From contig NZ_JANFAK020000006.1 of the NCBI RefSeq assembly GCF_024721315.2, forward strand, positions 1 through 64,000: 64,000 bases of DNA, given 5' to 3'. Within the stretch, counting starts at the first letter, position 1. Every line of letters starts with the position of its first letter. This document shows, in pieces, positions 17,530 to 26,437 of the stretch. The position numbers were made by a program, and so were the translations under genes. The stretch comes from Streptomyces sp. Isolate_45 (lineage in GTDB: Bacteria > Actinomycetota > Actinomycetes > Streptomycetales > Streptomycetaceae). Below the pieces are notes generated by a model. The model saw nothing but the letters and a program-made list of their open reading frames with translations, was not told where the DNA came from and ran no database searches.

Positions 17530-18538
17530 GCCAGTGGTCGATCCCGTCCAGCAGCTTGGCCTGGACGTCGTCCGGCGCGGCCGAACCGCGCACCGACTGC
17601 CGGGCCAGCTCGGCCAGCTCGGCGTCCGTGAACCCGTGGTGGCGACGCGCGAACTCGTACTGCGCCGCCAGCCGCGAACCGAACAGCAGCGGGTCGTCCG
17701 CGCCCAGCGCCATCGGCACGCCGGCCTCGAACAGGGTCCGCAGCGGCACGTCCTCCGGCCGCTGGTACACGCCGAGGGCGACGTTGGACGCCGGGCAGAC
17801 CTCGCAGGTGATCTGCCGGTCGGCGAGCCGCTTGAGCAGCCGGGGGTCCTCGGCCGCCCGTACGCCGTGCCCGATGCGGGCGGCGTGCAGGTCGTCGAGG
17901 CAGTCCCGGACGGAGGAGGGCCCGCCCAGCTCGCCACCGTGCGGGGCCGCGAGCAGGCCACCCTCGCGGGCGATGGCGAAGGCCCGGTCGAAGTCGCGGG
18001 CCATGCCGCGGCGTTCGTCGTTGGAGAGCCCGAACCCGACGATGCCGCGGTCGGCGTAGCGGACGGCGAGGCGGGCGAGGGTGCGCGCGTCGAGGGGGTG
18101 CTTCATGCGGTTGGCGGCGATGACGACGCGCATGCCGAGGCCGGTTTCCCGGGAGGCGGAGTCGACGGCGTCGAGGATGATCTCGACGGCCGGGATCATG
18201 CCGCCCAGCAGGGGGGCGTAGGAAGTGGGGTCGACCTGGATCTCCAGCCAGCCGCTGCCGTCCCGGACGTCCTCCTCGGCGGCCTCGCGGACCAGCCGTC
18301 GGATGTCGTCGGGCTCGCGCAGGCAGGAGCGGGCGGTGTCGTAGAGCCGCTGGAAGCGGAACCAGCCGCGTTCGTCGGTGGCCCGGAGTTTGGGCGGTTC
18401 GCCGCTGGTCAGGGCCTCGGGCAGGCGGACGCCGTACTTGTCGGCCAGCTCCAGCAGCGTCGCGGGGCGCATCGACCCGGTGAAGTGCAGGTGGAGGTGG
18501 GCTTTCGGCAGAAGCGTGAGATCGCGTACGTGCTCCAT
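17519..18538 (-). CDS. adenosine deaminase family protein
   Basis: A 339-residue zinc-dependent deaminase expected to convert adenosine (or a related purine) to inosine in purine salvage. The metal histidines are H16 and H18 (KAHLHLHFTGSM), the catalytic His-Gly-Gly-Glu is at 200-203, the third histidine is in RIGHG (224) and the Asp pair in GADDPLL (281-282). In classic enzymes the stretch after the second His is LDG, with the Asp touching the ribose. Here it is FTG, so the substrate may differ. The protein otherwise looks complete. The gene overlaps the end of the opposite unknown gene by 11 bases. Confidence 0.86.
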   Translation of the reverse strand: MEHVRDLTLLPKAHLHLHFTGSMRPATLLELADKYGVRLPEALTSGEPPKLRATDERGWFRFQRLYDTARSCLREPDDIRRLVREAAEEDVRDGSGWLEIQVDPTSYAPLLGGMIPAVEIILDAVDSASRETGLGMRVVIAANRMKHPLDARTLARLAVRYADRGIVGFGLSNDERRGMARDFDRAFAIAREGGLLAAPHGGELGGPSSVRDCLDDLHAARIGHGVRAAEDPRLLKRLADRQITCEVCPASNVALGVYQRPEDVPLRTLFEAGVPMALGADDPLLFGSRLAAQYEFARRHHGFTDAELAELARQSVRGSAAPDDVQAKLLDGIDHWLSG

Positions 18539-18673
18539 CTGGTGATCCTGCCGTACTTGTCACCCGATCGGCAGCCGCTTTCCCTGAACGGGACCTTGCC
18601 CGAACGTAAATATGAGCTGCTGGGGGGCGGGACGGGGCGCAGCGGACCCGGCGGCGGCCGGGCCCGGAAACGA

Positions 18674-18710
18674 CGGAGCGGCGCCACCCCGCCGGGGTGA
18701 CGCCGCTCCG
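18674..18710 (-). terminator. terminator of aspC
   Basis: CGGAGCGGCG and CGCCGCTCCG pair with an inner CACCCC/GGGGTG stem and loop GCC. It lies 14 bases past the aspC stop and is followed on the minus strand by a weak T-rich TCGTTTCC. Confidence 0.7.
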
Positions 18711-18723
18711 TACGCCTCGACGA

Positions 18724-19950
18724 TCAGGCCTTGGCCTCGGCGAGCAGCTTCTGGAGCCGGGACACGCCCTCGATCAGGTCCTCGTCGCCCAGGGCGTACG
18801 AGAGGCGCAGGTAGCCGGGGGTACCGAAGGCCTCGCCCGGGACGACCGCGACCTCGGCCTCGTCCAGGATCAGCGCGGCGAGCTCGACGGAGGTCTGCGG
18901 GCGCTTGCCGCGGATCTCCTTGCCCAGCAGCTCCTTGACCGACGGGTACGCGTAGAACGCGCCCTCGGGGGTCGGGCAGAACACGCCGTCGATCTCGTTC
19001 AGCATCCGCACGATGGTCTGGCGGCGGCGGTCGAAGGCGGTGCGCATCTCGTGGACGGCGTCCAGGTTGCCGGAGACGGCGGCGAGCGCCGCGACCTGGG
19101 CCACGTTGGAGACGTTGGAGGTGGCGTGCGACTGGAGGTTCGTCGCGGCCTTCACGACGTCCGTCGGGCCGATGATCCAGCCCACGCGCCAGCCGGTCAT
19201 CGCGTACGTCTTGGCGACGCCGTTGACGATGATGCACTTGTCGGCGAGCTCGGGGACGATCGCCGGGAGCGAGACGAACTTGGCGTCGCCGTAGACCAGG
19301 TGCTCGTAGATCTCGTCCGTCAGGACCCACAGGCCCTTGTCGGCGGCCCAGCGGCCGATGGCCTCGGCGTCGGCCTCGGAGTAGACGGCGCCCGTCGGGT
19401 TGGACGGGGAGACGAAGAGGACGACCTTCGTGCGCTCGGTGCGCGCGGCCTCCAGCTGCTCGACGGAGACCCGGTATCCGGTGGTCTCGTCGGCGACGAC
19501 CTCGACCGGGACGCCGCCCGCGAGGCGGATCGACTCCGGGTAGGTGGTCCAGTACGGAGCCGGGACGATGACCTCGTCGCCCGGGTCGAGGATGGCCGCG
19601 AACGCCTCGTAGATGGCCTGCTTGCCGCCGTTGGTCACCAGTACCTGGGACGCGTCCACCTGGTAGCCGGAGTCGCGCAGCGTCTTCGCGACGATCGCGG
19701 CCTTCAGCTCGGGGAGGCCGCCGGCCGGCGTGTAGCGGTGGTACTTCGGGTTGCGGCAGGCCTCGACCGCCGCCTCGACGATGTAGTCGGGGGTCGGGAA
19801 GTCGGGTTCGCCCGCACCGAAGCCGATCACCGGACGCCCGGCGGCCTTGAGGGCCTTGGCCTTGGCGTCGACGGCGAGGGTGGCGGACTCGGAAATGGCG
19901 CCGATACGGGCGGACACCCGGCGCTCGGAGGAAGGCGTTGCAGAGGTCAT
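18724..19950 (-). CDS. aspC: aspartate aminotransferase (PLP, class I)
   Basis: A 408-residue PLP enzyme of aminotransferase fold type I. The Schiff-base lysine is K247 in [16 protein letters not shown]184 (SPSNPTG), D212 (TDEIYEHL) and Y215 contact the cofactor, and the substrate carboxylate arginine is in YLRLSYA near the end. The sequence fits the Ib-type aspartate aminotransferases of Gram-positive bacteria. It should interconvert aspartate/2-oxoglutarate with oxaloacetate/glutamate. ATG 19950 is the only good start. The gene is divergent from the tRNA-Trp-secE unit, and a hairpin terminator follows it. Confidence 0.92.
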   Translation of the reverse strand: MTSATPSSERRVSARIGAISESATLAVDAKAKALKAAGRPVIGFGAGEPDFPTPDYIVEAAVEACRNPKYHRYTPAGGLPELKAAIVAKTLRDSGYQVDASQVLVTNGGKQAIYEAFAAILDPGDEVIVPAPYWTTYPESIRLAGGVPVEVVADETTGYRVSVEQLEAARTERTKVVLFVSPSNPTGAVYSEADAEAIGRWAADKGLWVLTDEIYEHLVYGDAKFVSLPAIVPELADKCIIVNGVAKTYAMTGWRVGWIIGPTDVVKAATNLQSHATSNVSNVAQVAALAAVSGNLDAVHEMRTAFDRRRQTIVRMLNEIDGVFCPTPEGAFYAYPSVKELLGKEIRGKRPQTSVELAALILDEAEVAVVPGEAFGTPGYLRLSYALGDEDLIEGVSRLQKLLAEAKA

Positions 19951-20141
19951 GCGGCCAATCGTCCCAGACGGCCCAGAAGGCCCGCACACCGTTTCAGGTA
20001 CCGGACGGAGCAGGTTCGGATCTCTTCTGTTCGACGTCAGGGCCCGGACCACGTACACTCACCTGTCGTTGGTCCTCATCAACCGCCCGGAACGTGAGCA
20101 CTCCGTGCACTCGCTCGGATGCGGTAGGTTGGGGAACGCAA

Positions 20142-20214
20142 AGGGTCGTAGCTCAATTGGTAGAGCACTGGTCTCCAAAACCAGCGGTTGGGGGTTCGAG
20201 TCCCTCCGGCCCTG
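20142..20214 (+). tRNA. tRNA-Trp (anticodon CCA)
   Basis: The acceptor stem AGGGTCG pairs with CGGCCCT and the discriminator is G. The anticodon arm ACTGG-TCTCCAAAA-CCAG gives CCA. It lies about 105 bases before secE. The order tRNA-Trp, secE, nusG is also found in Mycobacterium and other actinobacteria and suggests shared transcription. Confidence 0.97.
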
Positions 20215-20319
20215 CTCCACACTCCTTCTCGGATGTGTGCGCAGGTACGTACTTCGATGCAACGCCGTGCGGCGCAACCGGGCGCGGCTACGGCCACGAC
20301 CCGGATTCAGGTGAGAGAC

Positions 20320-20601
20320 GTGACGGACGCCCTGGGCTCCATCGACATGCCTGACGCCGAGGACGACACTCGCGAGAAGAAGTCCCGCAAGGGCGGTAAG
20401 CGCGGCAAGAAGGGCCCTCTCGGCCGGCTCGCGCTCTTCTACCGTCAGATCGTCGCGGAACTCCGCAAGGTCGTTTGGCCCACCCGTAACCAACTCACGA
20501 CGTACACCTCCGTGGTGATTGTCTTCGTCGTCATCATGATCGGTCTGGTGACCGTGATTGACTATGGGTTCCAGGAAGCCATCAAGTTCGTCTTCGGCTG
20601 A
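20320..20601 (+). CDS. secE: preprotein translocase subunit SecE
   Basis: A 93-residue single-spanning subunit of the SecYEG channel. The basic, lysine-rich N-terminus (about 1-38) is followed by the conserved amphipathic helix FYRQIVAELRKVVWPTRNQL and one membrane helix (VVIVFVVIMIGLVTVI). This short form is typical of Gram-positive bacteria. GTG 20320 is preferred over GTG 20311 because AGGTGAGAG lies just before it. It precedes nusG, with an 84-base gap containing GCGGAGGGCGGCGCC...GGTGCCGCCCG-like pairing. Confidence 0.94.
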   Translation: MTDALGSIDMPDAEDDTREKKSRKGGKRGKKGPLGRLALFYRQIVAELRKVVWPTRNQLTTYTSVVIVFVVIMIGLVTVIDYGFQEAIKFVFG

Positions 20602-20685
20602 TCCCCGCGGAGGGCGGCGCCTTGATGGGTGCCGCCCGTTTTCGCATGTTCCACCACCTTTTGTATCCAGGAAGAAGCAGCCACC

Positions 20686-21621
20686 GTGTCTGACCCGAAC
20701 CTGAACGCGAGCGACGAGTCCGTCGAGTCCGTCGAGTCCGTTGAGGACCAGCTCGACATCGTCGAGGCTGCCGACGCTGTGGACCCCGACGAGGCCGAAC
20801 TCGCCGACGCCGACGCCGGCATCGCCGCCGAAGAGGCCGCGCTGCACGTCGAGGACGAGGTCGACGCCGAGGCTGAGGACGACGCCGAGGTCGAAGAGGC
20901 CGACGACTCCGACGACGAGACCGCCGAGGTCGACGTCGAAGCCGCGGACGAGAGCGACGACGAGGAGGCCGAGGAGGCCGCCGAGGTCGAGCCCGCCGAG
21001 CCCGTCGACCCCACCCAGGCCCTGCGCGACGAGCTTCGCCTGCTCCCCGGCGAGTGGTACGTGATCCACACCTACGCGGGCTACGAGAAGCGCGTGAAGG
21101 CGAACCTGGAGCAGCGTGCCGTCTCGCTGAACGTCGAGGAGTTCATCTACCAGGCCGAGGTGCCCGAGGAAGAGATCGTCCAGATCAAGAACGGCGAGCG
21201 CAAGAACGTCCGGCAGAACAAGCTGCCCGGTTACGTTCTCGTCCGCATGGATCTGACGAACGAGTCCTGGGGCGTCGTCCGCAACACCCCCGGTGTCACC
21301 GGCTTCGTGGGCAACGCCTACGACCCGTACCCGCTGACCCTGGACGAGATCGTCAAGATGCTCGCGCCGGAGGCGAAGGAGAAGGCCGACAAGGCCGCCG
21401 CCGAGGCCGCGGGCCTGCCGGCTCCCGCCGTCAAGCGCACCATCGAGGTCCTGGACTTCGAGGTCGGCGACTCGGTCACCGTCACCGACGGCCCGTTCGC
21501 GACGCTGCAGGCGACGATCAACGAGATCAACCCGGACTCGAAGAAGGTCAAGGGTCTCGTCGAGATCTTCGGCCGCGAGACCCCGGTCGAGCTGAGCTTC
21601 GACCAGATCCAGAAGAACTGA
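20686..21621 (+). CDS. nusG: transcription termination/antitermination factor NusG
   Basis: A 311-residue transcription elongation factor that binds the clamp of RNA polymerase. The NGN domain starts near residue 122 ([20 protein letters not shown]), and the C-terminal KOW domain is [19 protein letters not shown] to LSFDQIQK. Before the NGN domain is a roughly 120-residue tail made almost only of Asp, Glu, Ala, Ser and Val, much longer than the E. coli protein (181 residues total). Such acidic extensions occur in streptomycete NusG. GTG 20686 follows GGAAGAAGCAGCC. A strong terminator lies 44 bases after the stop. Confidence 0.95.
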   Translation: MSDPNLNASDESVESVESVEDQLDIVEAADAVDPDEAELADADAGIAAEEAALHVEDEVDAEAEDDAEVEEADDSDDETAEVDVEAADESDDEEAEEAAEVEPAEPVDPTQALRDELRLLPGEWYVIHTYAGYEKRVKANLEQRAVSLNVEEFIYQAEVPEEEIVQIKNGERKNVRQNKLPGYVLVRMDLTNESWGVVRNTPGVTGFVGNAYDPYPLTLDEIVKMLAPEAKEKADKAAAEAAGLPAPAVKRTIEVLDFEVGDSVTVTDGPFATLQATINEINPDSKKVKGLVEIFGRETPVELSFDQIQKN

Positions 21622-21664
21622 CCCGGATCCGCTGATCCGGATCTTCTGAACGACGCTTCCGAAC

Positions 21665-21711
21665 CAGGTCAGATCGCCCCGTAAAGGGTGGTCTGACCTG
21701 CTCGGTTTTTA
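21665..21711 (+). terminator. terminator after nusG
   Basis: CAGGTCAGA (21665-21673) pairs with TCTGACCTG (21692-21700), with an inner CGCCCC/GGGTGG, followed by CTCGGTTTTTA. It separates secE-nusG from rplK-rplA. Confidence 0.92.
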
Positions 21712-21805
21712 GCCCCGCGCCTGTACCCGTTATCGTGGTGCGGTATGCCTCCATCCGGATGACCGGTTGGCGGCTGAAAACTCTCACTAGGACCCGGAGA
21801 GAGCA

Positions 21806-22240
21806 ATGCCTCCCAAGAAGAAGAAGATCACGGGGCTTATCAAGCTCCAGATCAAGGCCGGTGCGGCCAACCCGGCTCCGCCGGTCGGCCCCGCGCTCGG
21901 TCAGCACGGCGTCAACATCATGGAGTTCTGCAAGGCCTACAACGCCGCGACCGAGTCGCAGCGTGGCATGGTCGTGCCGGTGGAGATCACGGTCTACGAC
22001 GACCGTTCCTTCACCTTCATCACCAAGACTCCGCCGGCCGCGCGTCTCATCCTGAAGAGCGCGGGCGTGGAGAAGGGCTCCGGCGAGCCGCACAAGACCA
22101 AGGTCGCGAAGCTCACGCGTGACCAGGTCCGCGAGATCGCCACGATCAAGATGCCTGACCTCAACGCGAACGACATCGACGCCGCCGAGAAGATCATCGC
22201 CGGCACCGCGCGTTCGATGGGCATCACGATCGAAGGCTGA
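21806..22240 (+). CDS. rplK: 50S ribosomal protein L11
   Basis: A 144-residue ribosomal protein uL11, part of the GTPase-associated centre with 23S rRNA helices 43/44 and the target region of thiostrepton. The proline-rich N-terminal domain is clear ([30 protein letters not shown]), as is the C-terminal rRNA-binding part ending [10 protein letters not shown]. Pro residues at the thiopeptide contact sites are unchanged. ATG 21806 follows CCGGAGAGAGCA. It heads the L11 operon with rplA 85 bases downstream. Confidence 0.97.
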   Translation: MPPKKKKITGLIKLQIKAGAANPAPPVGPALGQHGVNIMEFCKAYNAATESQRGMVVPVEITVYDDRSFTFITKTPPAARLILKSAGVEKGSGEPHKTKVAKLTRDQVREIATIKMPDLNANDIDAAEKIIAGTARSMGITIEG

Positions 22241-22325
22241 TTCAGCCACCCAGCACGACAGTGGTAGGGCCAAGCGCTGGTCCGCACCACGACTCCACGC
22301 CTGAAGTCACTACACAGGAGCAGAA

Positions 22326-23054
22326 GTGAAGCGCAGCAAGACTCTCCGCGCTGCGGACGCCAAGATCGACCGGGACAAGTTCTACGCCCCGCTCGAGGCC
22401 GTCCGTCTCGCCAAGGAGACCTCCGCGACCAAGTTCGACAGCACCGTCGAGGTCGCCTTCCGCCTGGGTGTCGACCCGCGCAAGGCCGACCAGATGGTCC
22501 GTGGCACCGTGAACCTCCCGCACGGCACCGGCAAGACCGCCCGGGTCCTGGTCTTCGCGACCGGTGACCGTGCAGCGGCCGCGGAAGCCGCCGGCGCCGA
22601 CATTGTCGGCGACGACGAGCTGATCAACGAGATCGCCAAGGGCAACCGCCTCAACGAGTTCGACGCCGTTGTCGCCACGCCGGACCTCATGGGCAAGGTC
22701 GGCCGCCTCGGCCGCGTGCTCGGTCCCCGTGGCCTCATGCCGAACCCGAAGACCGGCACCGTCACGATGGACGTCGCCAAGGCTGTCACCGAGATCAAGG
22801 GTGGCAAGATCGAGTTCCGCGTCGACAAGCACTCGAACCTGCACTTCATCATCGGCAAGGTCTCCTTCTCCGATGAGCAGCTGGTCGAGAACTACGCGGC
22901 GGCCCTGGACGAGATCATCCGTCTGAAGCCGTCCGCCGCGAAGGGCCGCTACATCAAGAAGGCCGCCCTGAGCACCACCATGGGTCCCGGCATCGCCCTG
23001 GACTCGAACCGCACCCGGAACCTCCTCGTCGAGGAAGACCCGGCTGCCGTTTGA
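22326..23054 (+). CDS. rplA: 50S ribosomal protein L1
   Basis: A 242-residue ribosomal protein uL1 of the L1 stalk, which helps release deacylated tRNA. In many bacteria L1 also represses its own operon by binding the leader mRNA. The hallmark [21 protein letters not shown] is at about residues 126-146, given here in part. The start is GTG 22326 with CAGGAGCAGAA before it. A large terminator follows, ending the L11 operon. Confidence 0.97.
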   Translation: MKRSKTLRAADAKIDRDKFYAPLEAVRLAKETSATKFDSTVEVAFRLGVDPRKADQMVRGTVNLPHGTGKTARVLVFATGDRAAAAEAAGADIVGDDELINEIAKGNRLNEFDAVVATPDLMGKVGRLGRVLGPRGLMPNPKTGTVTMDVAKAVTEIKGGKIEFRVDKHSNLHFIIGKVSFSDEQLVENYAAALDEIIRLKPSAAKGRYIKKAALSTTMGPGIALDSNRTRNLLVEEDPAAV

Positions 23055-23090
23055 TCGGGCCGAGCCTGACCGGCTCCCTGCACGACTGAG

Positions 23091-23130
23091 CGGGCCCCCC
23101 ACCACCCTTCGCGGGCGGTGGGGGGCCCGT
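23091..23130 (+). terminator. terminator after rplA
   Basis: CGGGCCCCCCACC pairs exactly with GGTGGGGGGCCCG around ACCCTTCGCGGGC, followed by TTCGTCGTGTT. It lies 36 bases after the rplA stop. Confidence 0.9.
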
Positions 23131-23244
23131 TCGTCGTGTTCCGCACCACAGAAGGGCGCGTAAGCCGTAATGGCCGCGCGTTCGTGCGTGACGGGAACGT
23201 AAAGTCGAAATCAAATGACGATCACACAAGGGGTGGGGACCTTC

Positions 23245-24111
23245 ATGTCTGCATACCGCAGGAAGACCATCGGCGCCGCGCTGGCCGCCGTACTGCTCGT
23301 GGGCGGGGCCACGGCGTGCGAGGACGGGAAGGGCGAGAAGAAGGACGGCGCCGCCGCCCCGGCACCGTCCAAGTCGGCCCCGGCGACGCCCGCGATGGCG
23401 CCGGCCGCGTTCCTGGAGAAGACGAAGAAGAAGTCCGCGGAGATCACCTCGCTGCGGTACACCATGTCCGGCACCGCCGCGGGCAACGCGATCTCCGGCG
23501 AGGCCGCCATGCGCCTCAAGCCCGACGTCGCGATGTCCATGACGATGGCCTCGCCCGAGACGCCCGGGCAGGACGTCGGCATCCGCCTCCTCGACGGCGC
23601 CCTCTACCTGGGCAGCGAGGGCAAGTGGATGAAGTTCGACCTGAAGGCGCTGGCTCCGGACCAGGCCAAGCAGCTGGACGCCCTCGGCGGCGGCCAGCAG
23701 GGCGAGAACCCGGGCGACAAGGCGAACGACCTGAGCCTGTCCAAGGACCTGAAGACAGTCGGCGAGGAGACCATCGACGGTCAGAAGACCACCCACCTGA
23801 CGGGCACGATCGGGCTGGACCAGCTGCGGGATCCGAGCGCCGCCACCACGCCCGAGGCCAAGGCCCGCCAGGAGAAGAACCTGAAGATGCTGGAGGCCCA
23901 GGGCATCAAGGAACTGACGATGGACATCTGGATCGACGAGTCCGACCAGACCAAGCAGGTCCGCACCCGCGGCCAGGGCACCGAGGGCCCGATGGACGTC
24001 ACGATCAAGTTCCACGACGTCAACAAGCCCGTCGACGTCACGGCGCCGCCGGCCGATCAGGTCGTGGACCTGGCGGAAATGATGAAGGGCGGCGGGGAAG
24101 GCGCCGCCTGA
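23245..24111 (+). CDS. LppX/LprG-like lipoprotein (first copy)
   Basis: A 288-residue lipoprotein with a signal peptide ending in the lipobox GGATAC, with Cys25 as the lipidated residue. After a linker rich in Ala, Pro and Lys, the domain (residues about 55-288) has the alternation seen in the LppX/LprAFG family of outer-leaflet lipid carriers: LRYTMSGTAAGNAISGEAAMRL, DVGIRLLDGALYLG, KWMKFDLKAL, DIWIDESDQTKQVRT. ATG 23245 is chosen for its signal peptide and the upstream GGGGTGGGGACC. It is followed by a paralogue. Cargo is unknown. Confidence 0.8.
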   Translation: MSAYRRKTIGAALAAVLLVGGATACEDGKGEKKDGAAAPAPSKSAPATPAMAPAAFLEKTKKKSAEITSLRYTMSGTAAGNAISGEAAMRLKPDVAMSMTMASPETPGQDVGIRLLDGALYLGSEGKWMKFDLKALAPDQAKQLDALGGGQQGENPGDKANDLSLSKDLKTVGEETIDGQKTTHLTGTIGLDQLRDPSAATTPEAKARQEKNLKMLEAQGIKELTMDIWIDESDQTKQVRTRGQGTEGPMDVTIKFHDVNKPVDVTAPPADQVVDLAEMMKGGGEGAA

Positions 24112-24160
24112 GTGCCCTCGACGGCACCGCGGTACCAGTTCCGATGACGGGGGAGAACGA

Positions 24161-25054
24161 ATGAACAAGGCTGTACGGACCCTGACCAGGGCCGGCACGG
24201 CAACGGCGGTCGCCGCGCTGCTCGCGGCGGGACTGACCGCCTGCGGGGACACCGGTGGGGACGGGGGCGGGGCCGCCGGGGACGGGCGCGGGGCGAACGC
24301 GGCGCAGCCCGCGGAGGCCACCCCCGCCGACGTCGTGAAGGCCGCGTACCTGAAGACGGTGGCGGCCAAGTTCGCGAAGGCGGACGTCACCGTCGTCGAC
24401 GGTGGCAAGACCCACCGGATGCAAGGGACCAAGGGCTGGTACCCGGCCGCCACCGAGATGACGGTGGTCGGATCGGGCGCCGCCTCCACGGTGATGATCG
24501 GTGACGTCGTCTACTCCCGTCCGGCAATGCCCGTCGCGGGCAAGACCTGGATGAAGCTGGACCTCGCCAAGGGCGGCAAGGGCCGTAGCCGCATCAACGA
24601 CGACCCGGCCGAGTACCTCGGGCTCCTCCTGGGCCAGCAGAAGCTCACGTTCGTCGGCGTGGAGCCGACCGACGGAACCGAGACGCGGCACTACAAGGCC
24701 TCCCTCACCAACGCCGACCTGCTCAAGGCCGACGAGTCGAGCAAGGTGATGGAGGAGGCGAACCGTACCTACCTCCACGAGGCGATGGAGGACGTCACCG
24801 GCCAGGAACTGGACGTGTGGATCGACGCGCAGGGTCACCCCGTCCGCGTCGAGACCTCCCGGACCGAGGCCAAGGGCGGGACGGCGAAGGTCAGCGCCAA
24901 GTTCTCCGAGTACGGCACGGTCGCACCGGTCGTGGCGCCGCCCGCGGACCAGGTGACGACCTACGAGGAAATACTGAAGGGCGCGGACACGTCGCTGGAG
25001 GGGGCGGACCGCACCCTGAGGGACGCCGGACTGGGCGGCCTCAAGGGTTCCTGA
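24161..25054 (+). CDS. LppX/LprG-like lipoprotein (second copy)
   Basis: A 297-residue lipoprotein, paralogous to the gene before it. The signal peptide ends in LTAC with Cys28, followed by a glycine/aspartate-rich linker. The later part repeats the pattern of the first copy (VVDGGKTHRMQGTKGWYPA, KTWMKLDLAKG, ELDVWIDAQGHPVRVET and a final APPADQVTTYEEI, close to APPADQVVDLAEM in copy one). The start ATG follows GGGGGAGAACG. The two lipoproteins form one unit that sits between the L11 and L10 operons, an unusual place for envelope genes. Confidence 0.82.
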   Translation: MNKAVRTLTRAGTATAVAALLAAGLTACGDTGGDGGGAAGDGRGANAAQPAEATPADVVKAAYLKTVAAKFAKADVTVVDGGKTHRMQGTKGWYPAATEMTVVGSGAASTVMIGDVVYSRPAMPVAGKTWMKLDLAKGGKGRSRINDDPAEYLGLLLGQQKLTFVGVEPTDGTETRHYKASLTNADLLKADESSKVMEEANRTYLHEAMEDVTGQELDVWIDAQGHPVRVETSRTEAKGGTAKVSAKFSEYGTVAPVVAPPADQVTTYEEILKGADTSLEGADRTLRDAGLGGLKGS

Positions 25055-25060
25055 GGCGAT

Positions 25061-25090
25061 TTGCCTCGACCGGACCGCTTCACGTACGCT
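25061..25090 (+). promoter_or_regulatory. promoter of rplJ-rplL
   Basis: TTGCCT (25061-25066) and TACGCT (25085-25090) with an 18-base spacer. Transcription should start near 25097, giving a leader of about 208 bases before rplJ. Confidence 0.75.
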
Positions 25091-25096
25091 TCACCA

Positions 25097-25304
25097 GAAG
25101 CCAAAGACCGCTGGTCGTTGCCCTGCTCGAAAGAGTGAGGCGACCGAAGGATCCGCTGAGTGCGGACGTCCTGCGCAGGTGTTCGTGGAGAAGCTCCCGG
25201 AGTGATTCGGTCGAGCTTACGCCCCGTGCGCTTGCGCCGGGGCGTTTCGTTTTGTTCAGCCCCTTCTGAGCGGTCCTCATCACCCGGAAGGAGGCCGACG
25301 CTCT
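25097..25304 (+). promoter_or_regulatory. ribosomal protein L10 leader with attenuator
   Basis: The rplJ leader contains AAGACCGCTGGTCG near 25105, which I take as part of the L10(L12) binding site known from L10 leaders. It ends in an intrinsic terminator, ACGCCCCG-tGCGCTTGCGC-CGGGGCGT (25219-25245) followed by TTCGTTTTGTT, 60 bases before the start codon. L10-L7/L12 binding is expected to favour this terminator and so reduce rplJL when L10 is in excess. Confidence 0.75.
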
Positions 25305-25835
25305 ATGGCAAGGCCCGACAAGGCTGCCGCGGTAGCCGAGCTCACGGACCAGTTCCAGAGCTCGAACGCCGCCGTGCTGACCGAGTACCGGGGTCTCACC
25401 GTCGCGCAGCTCAAGACGCTGCGTCGTTCGCTCGGTGAGAACGCCCAGTACGCCGTGGTGAAGAACACGCTGACCAAGATTGCGGCCAACCAGGCCGGGA
25501 TCACCGCGCTGGACGAGCACTTCGCTGGTCCGACCGCGGTCGCCTTCATCACCGGTGACCCGGTGGAGTCGGCGAAGAGCCTGCGTGACTTCGCCAAGGA
25601 CAACCCCAACCTCATCATCAAGGCGGGTGTCCTTGATGGTAAGGCGCTCACCGCCGATGAGATCAAGAAGCTTGCGGACCTCGAGTCCCGCGAGGTTCTG
25701 CTCAGCAAGCTGGCCGGCGCGTTCAAGGGCAAGCAGTCCCAGGCTGCCTCGCTCTTCCAGGCGCTGCCGTCGAAGTTCGTCCGCACCGCGGAAGCGCTTC
25801 GCGTCAAGCTTGCCGAGCAGGGCGGTGCCGAGTAA
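25305..25835 (+). CDS. rplJ: 50S ribosomal protein L10
   Basis: A 176-residue ribosomal protein uL10, which anchors the L7/L12 dimers at the stalk base. The rRNA-binding N-terminal part has [23 protein letters not shown] and [13 protein letters not shown], and the C-terminal helix that binds L7/L12 starts about residue 140. ATG 25305 is preceded by GGAAGGAGGCC. The gene is preceded by an attenuating leader through which L10 should control its own synthesis. rplL follows after 110 bases. Confidence 0.97.
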   Translation: MARPDKAAAVAELTDQFQSSNAAVLTEYRGLTVAQLKTLRRSLGENAQYAVVKNTLTKIAANQAGITALDEHFAGPTAVAFITGDPVESAKSLRDFAKDNPNLIIKAGVLDGKALTADEIKKLADLESREVLLSKLAGAFKGKQSQAASLFQALPSKFVRTAEALRVKLAEQGGAE

Positions 25836-25945
25836 TTCGGCTCGCGCACTGATCCACGCCGCCTAGTGCGTGGGTCGTAGCGGGCCGTTACGCCCGCCTC
25901 TATATACATCCGGCACCTGCCGATTTAGTGGAAGGATCGCCCATC

Positions 25946-26326
25946 ATGGCGAAGCTCACCCAGGACGAACTCCTCGCCCAGTTCGAGGAGCTCACCCTCA
26001 TCGAGCTCTCCGAGTTCGTTAAGGCGTTCGAGGAGAAGTTCGACGTCACCGCCGCCGCGGCCGTCGCCGTTGCCGGTCCGGGCGCCCCCGCCGCCGTTGA
26101 GGCCGCTGAGGAGCAGGACGAGTTCGACGTCATCCTCACCGGTGCCGGCGACAAGAAGATCCAGGTCATCAAGGTCGTGCGCGAGCTGACCTCCCTGGGT
26201 CTGAAGGAAGCCAAGGACCTCGTTGACGGCGCCCCGAAGCCCGTCCTCGAGAAGGTCGCCAAGGAGGCCGCTGACAAGGCCGCCGAGGCCCTCAAGGCTG
26301 CCGGCGCCGGCGTCGAGGTCAAGTAA
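25946..26326 (+). CDS. rplL: 50S ribosomal protein L7/L12
   Basis: A 126-residue ribosomal protein bL12, the flexible multi-copy stalk protein that recruits EF-Tu, EF-G and other translational GTPases. The N-terminal dimer domain (about 1-35) is followed by an Ala/Pro/Val hinge ([15 protein letters not shown]) and the C-terminal GTPase-binding domain ([21 protein letters not shown]...[12 protein letters not shown]). ATG 25946 follows GGAAGGATC. A GTG 18 bases upstream is in frame but less likely. A strong terminator follows. Confidence 0.97.
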   Translation: MAKLTQDELLAQFEELTLIELSEFVKAFEEKFDVTAAAAVAVAGPGAPAAVEAAEEQDEFDVILTGAGDKKIQVIKVVRELTSLGLKEAKDLVDGAPKPVLEKVAKEAADKAAEALKAAGAGVEVK

Positions 26327-26355
26327 CACCTCTGAGGCTCTCTGAGGCCTCTTCC

Positions 26356-26388
26356 AAGGGCGATCACCCGTAAGGGTGGTCGCCCTTT
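26356..26388 (+). terminator. terminator after rplL
   Basis: AAGGGCGATCACCC pairs with GGGTGGTCGCCCTT around GTAA, followed by TGG. It separates rplJL from rpoBC, although partial read-through is likely. Confidence 0.88.
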
Positions 26389-26409
26389 GGCGTACCCGCA
26401 GTGCCTGAC

Positions 26410-26437
26410 TTGCCCTGGTCTCGTTGGGGAGTAGGGT
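26410..26437 (+). promoter_or_regulatory. possible distal promoter of rpoB
   Basis: TTGCCC (26410-26415) and TAGGGT (26432-26437) with a 16-base spacer. Just downstream, GATCATC (26438-26444) and GATGATC (26468-26474) can form a hairpin at the start of the transcript. Confidence 0.4.

Noticed and set aside
24112..24160. Gap between the two lipoprotein genes as an independent promoter
   Set aside because: Only 49 bases with no convincing -35/-10 pair. The second gene is more simply in the same message.
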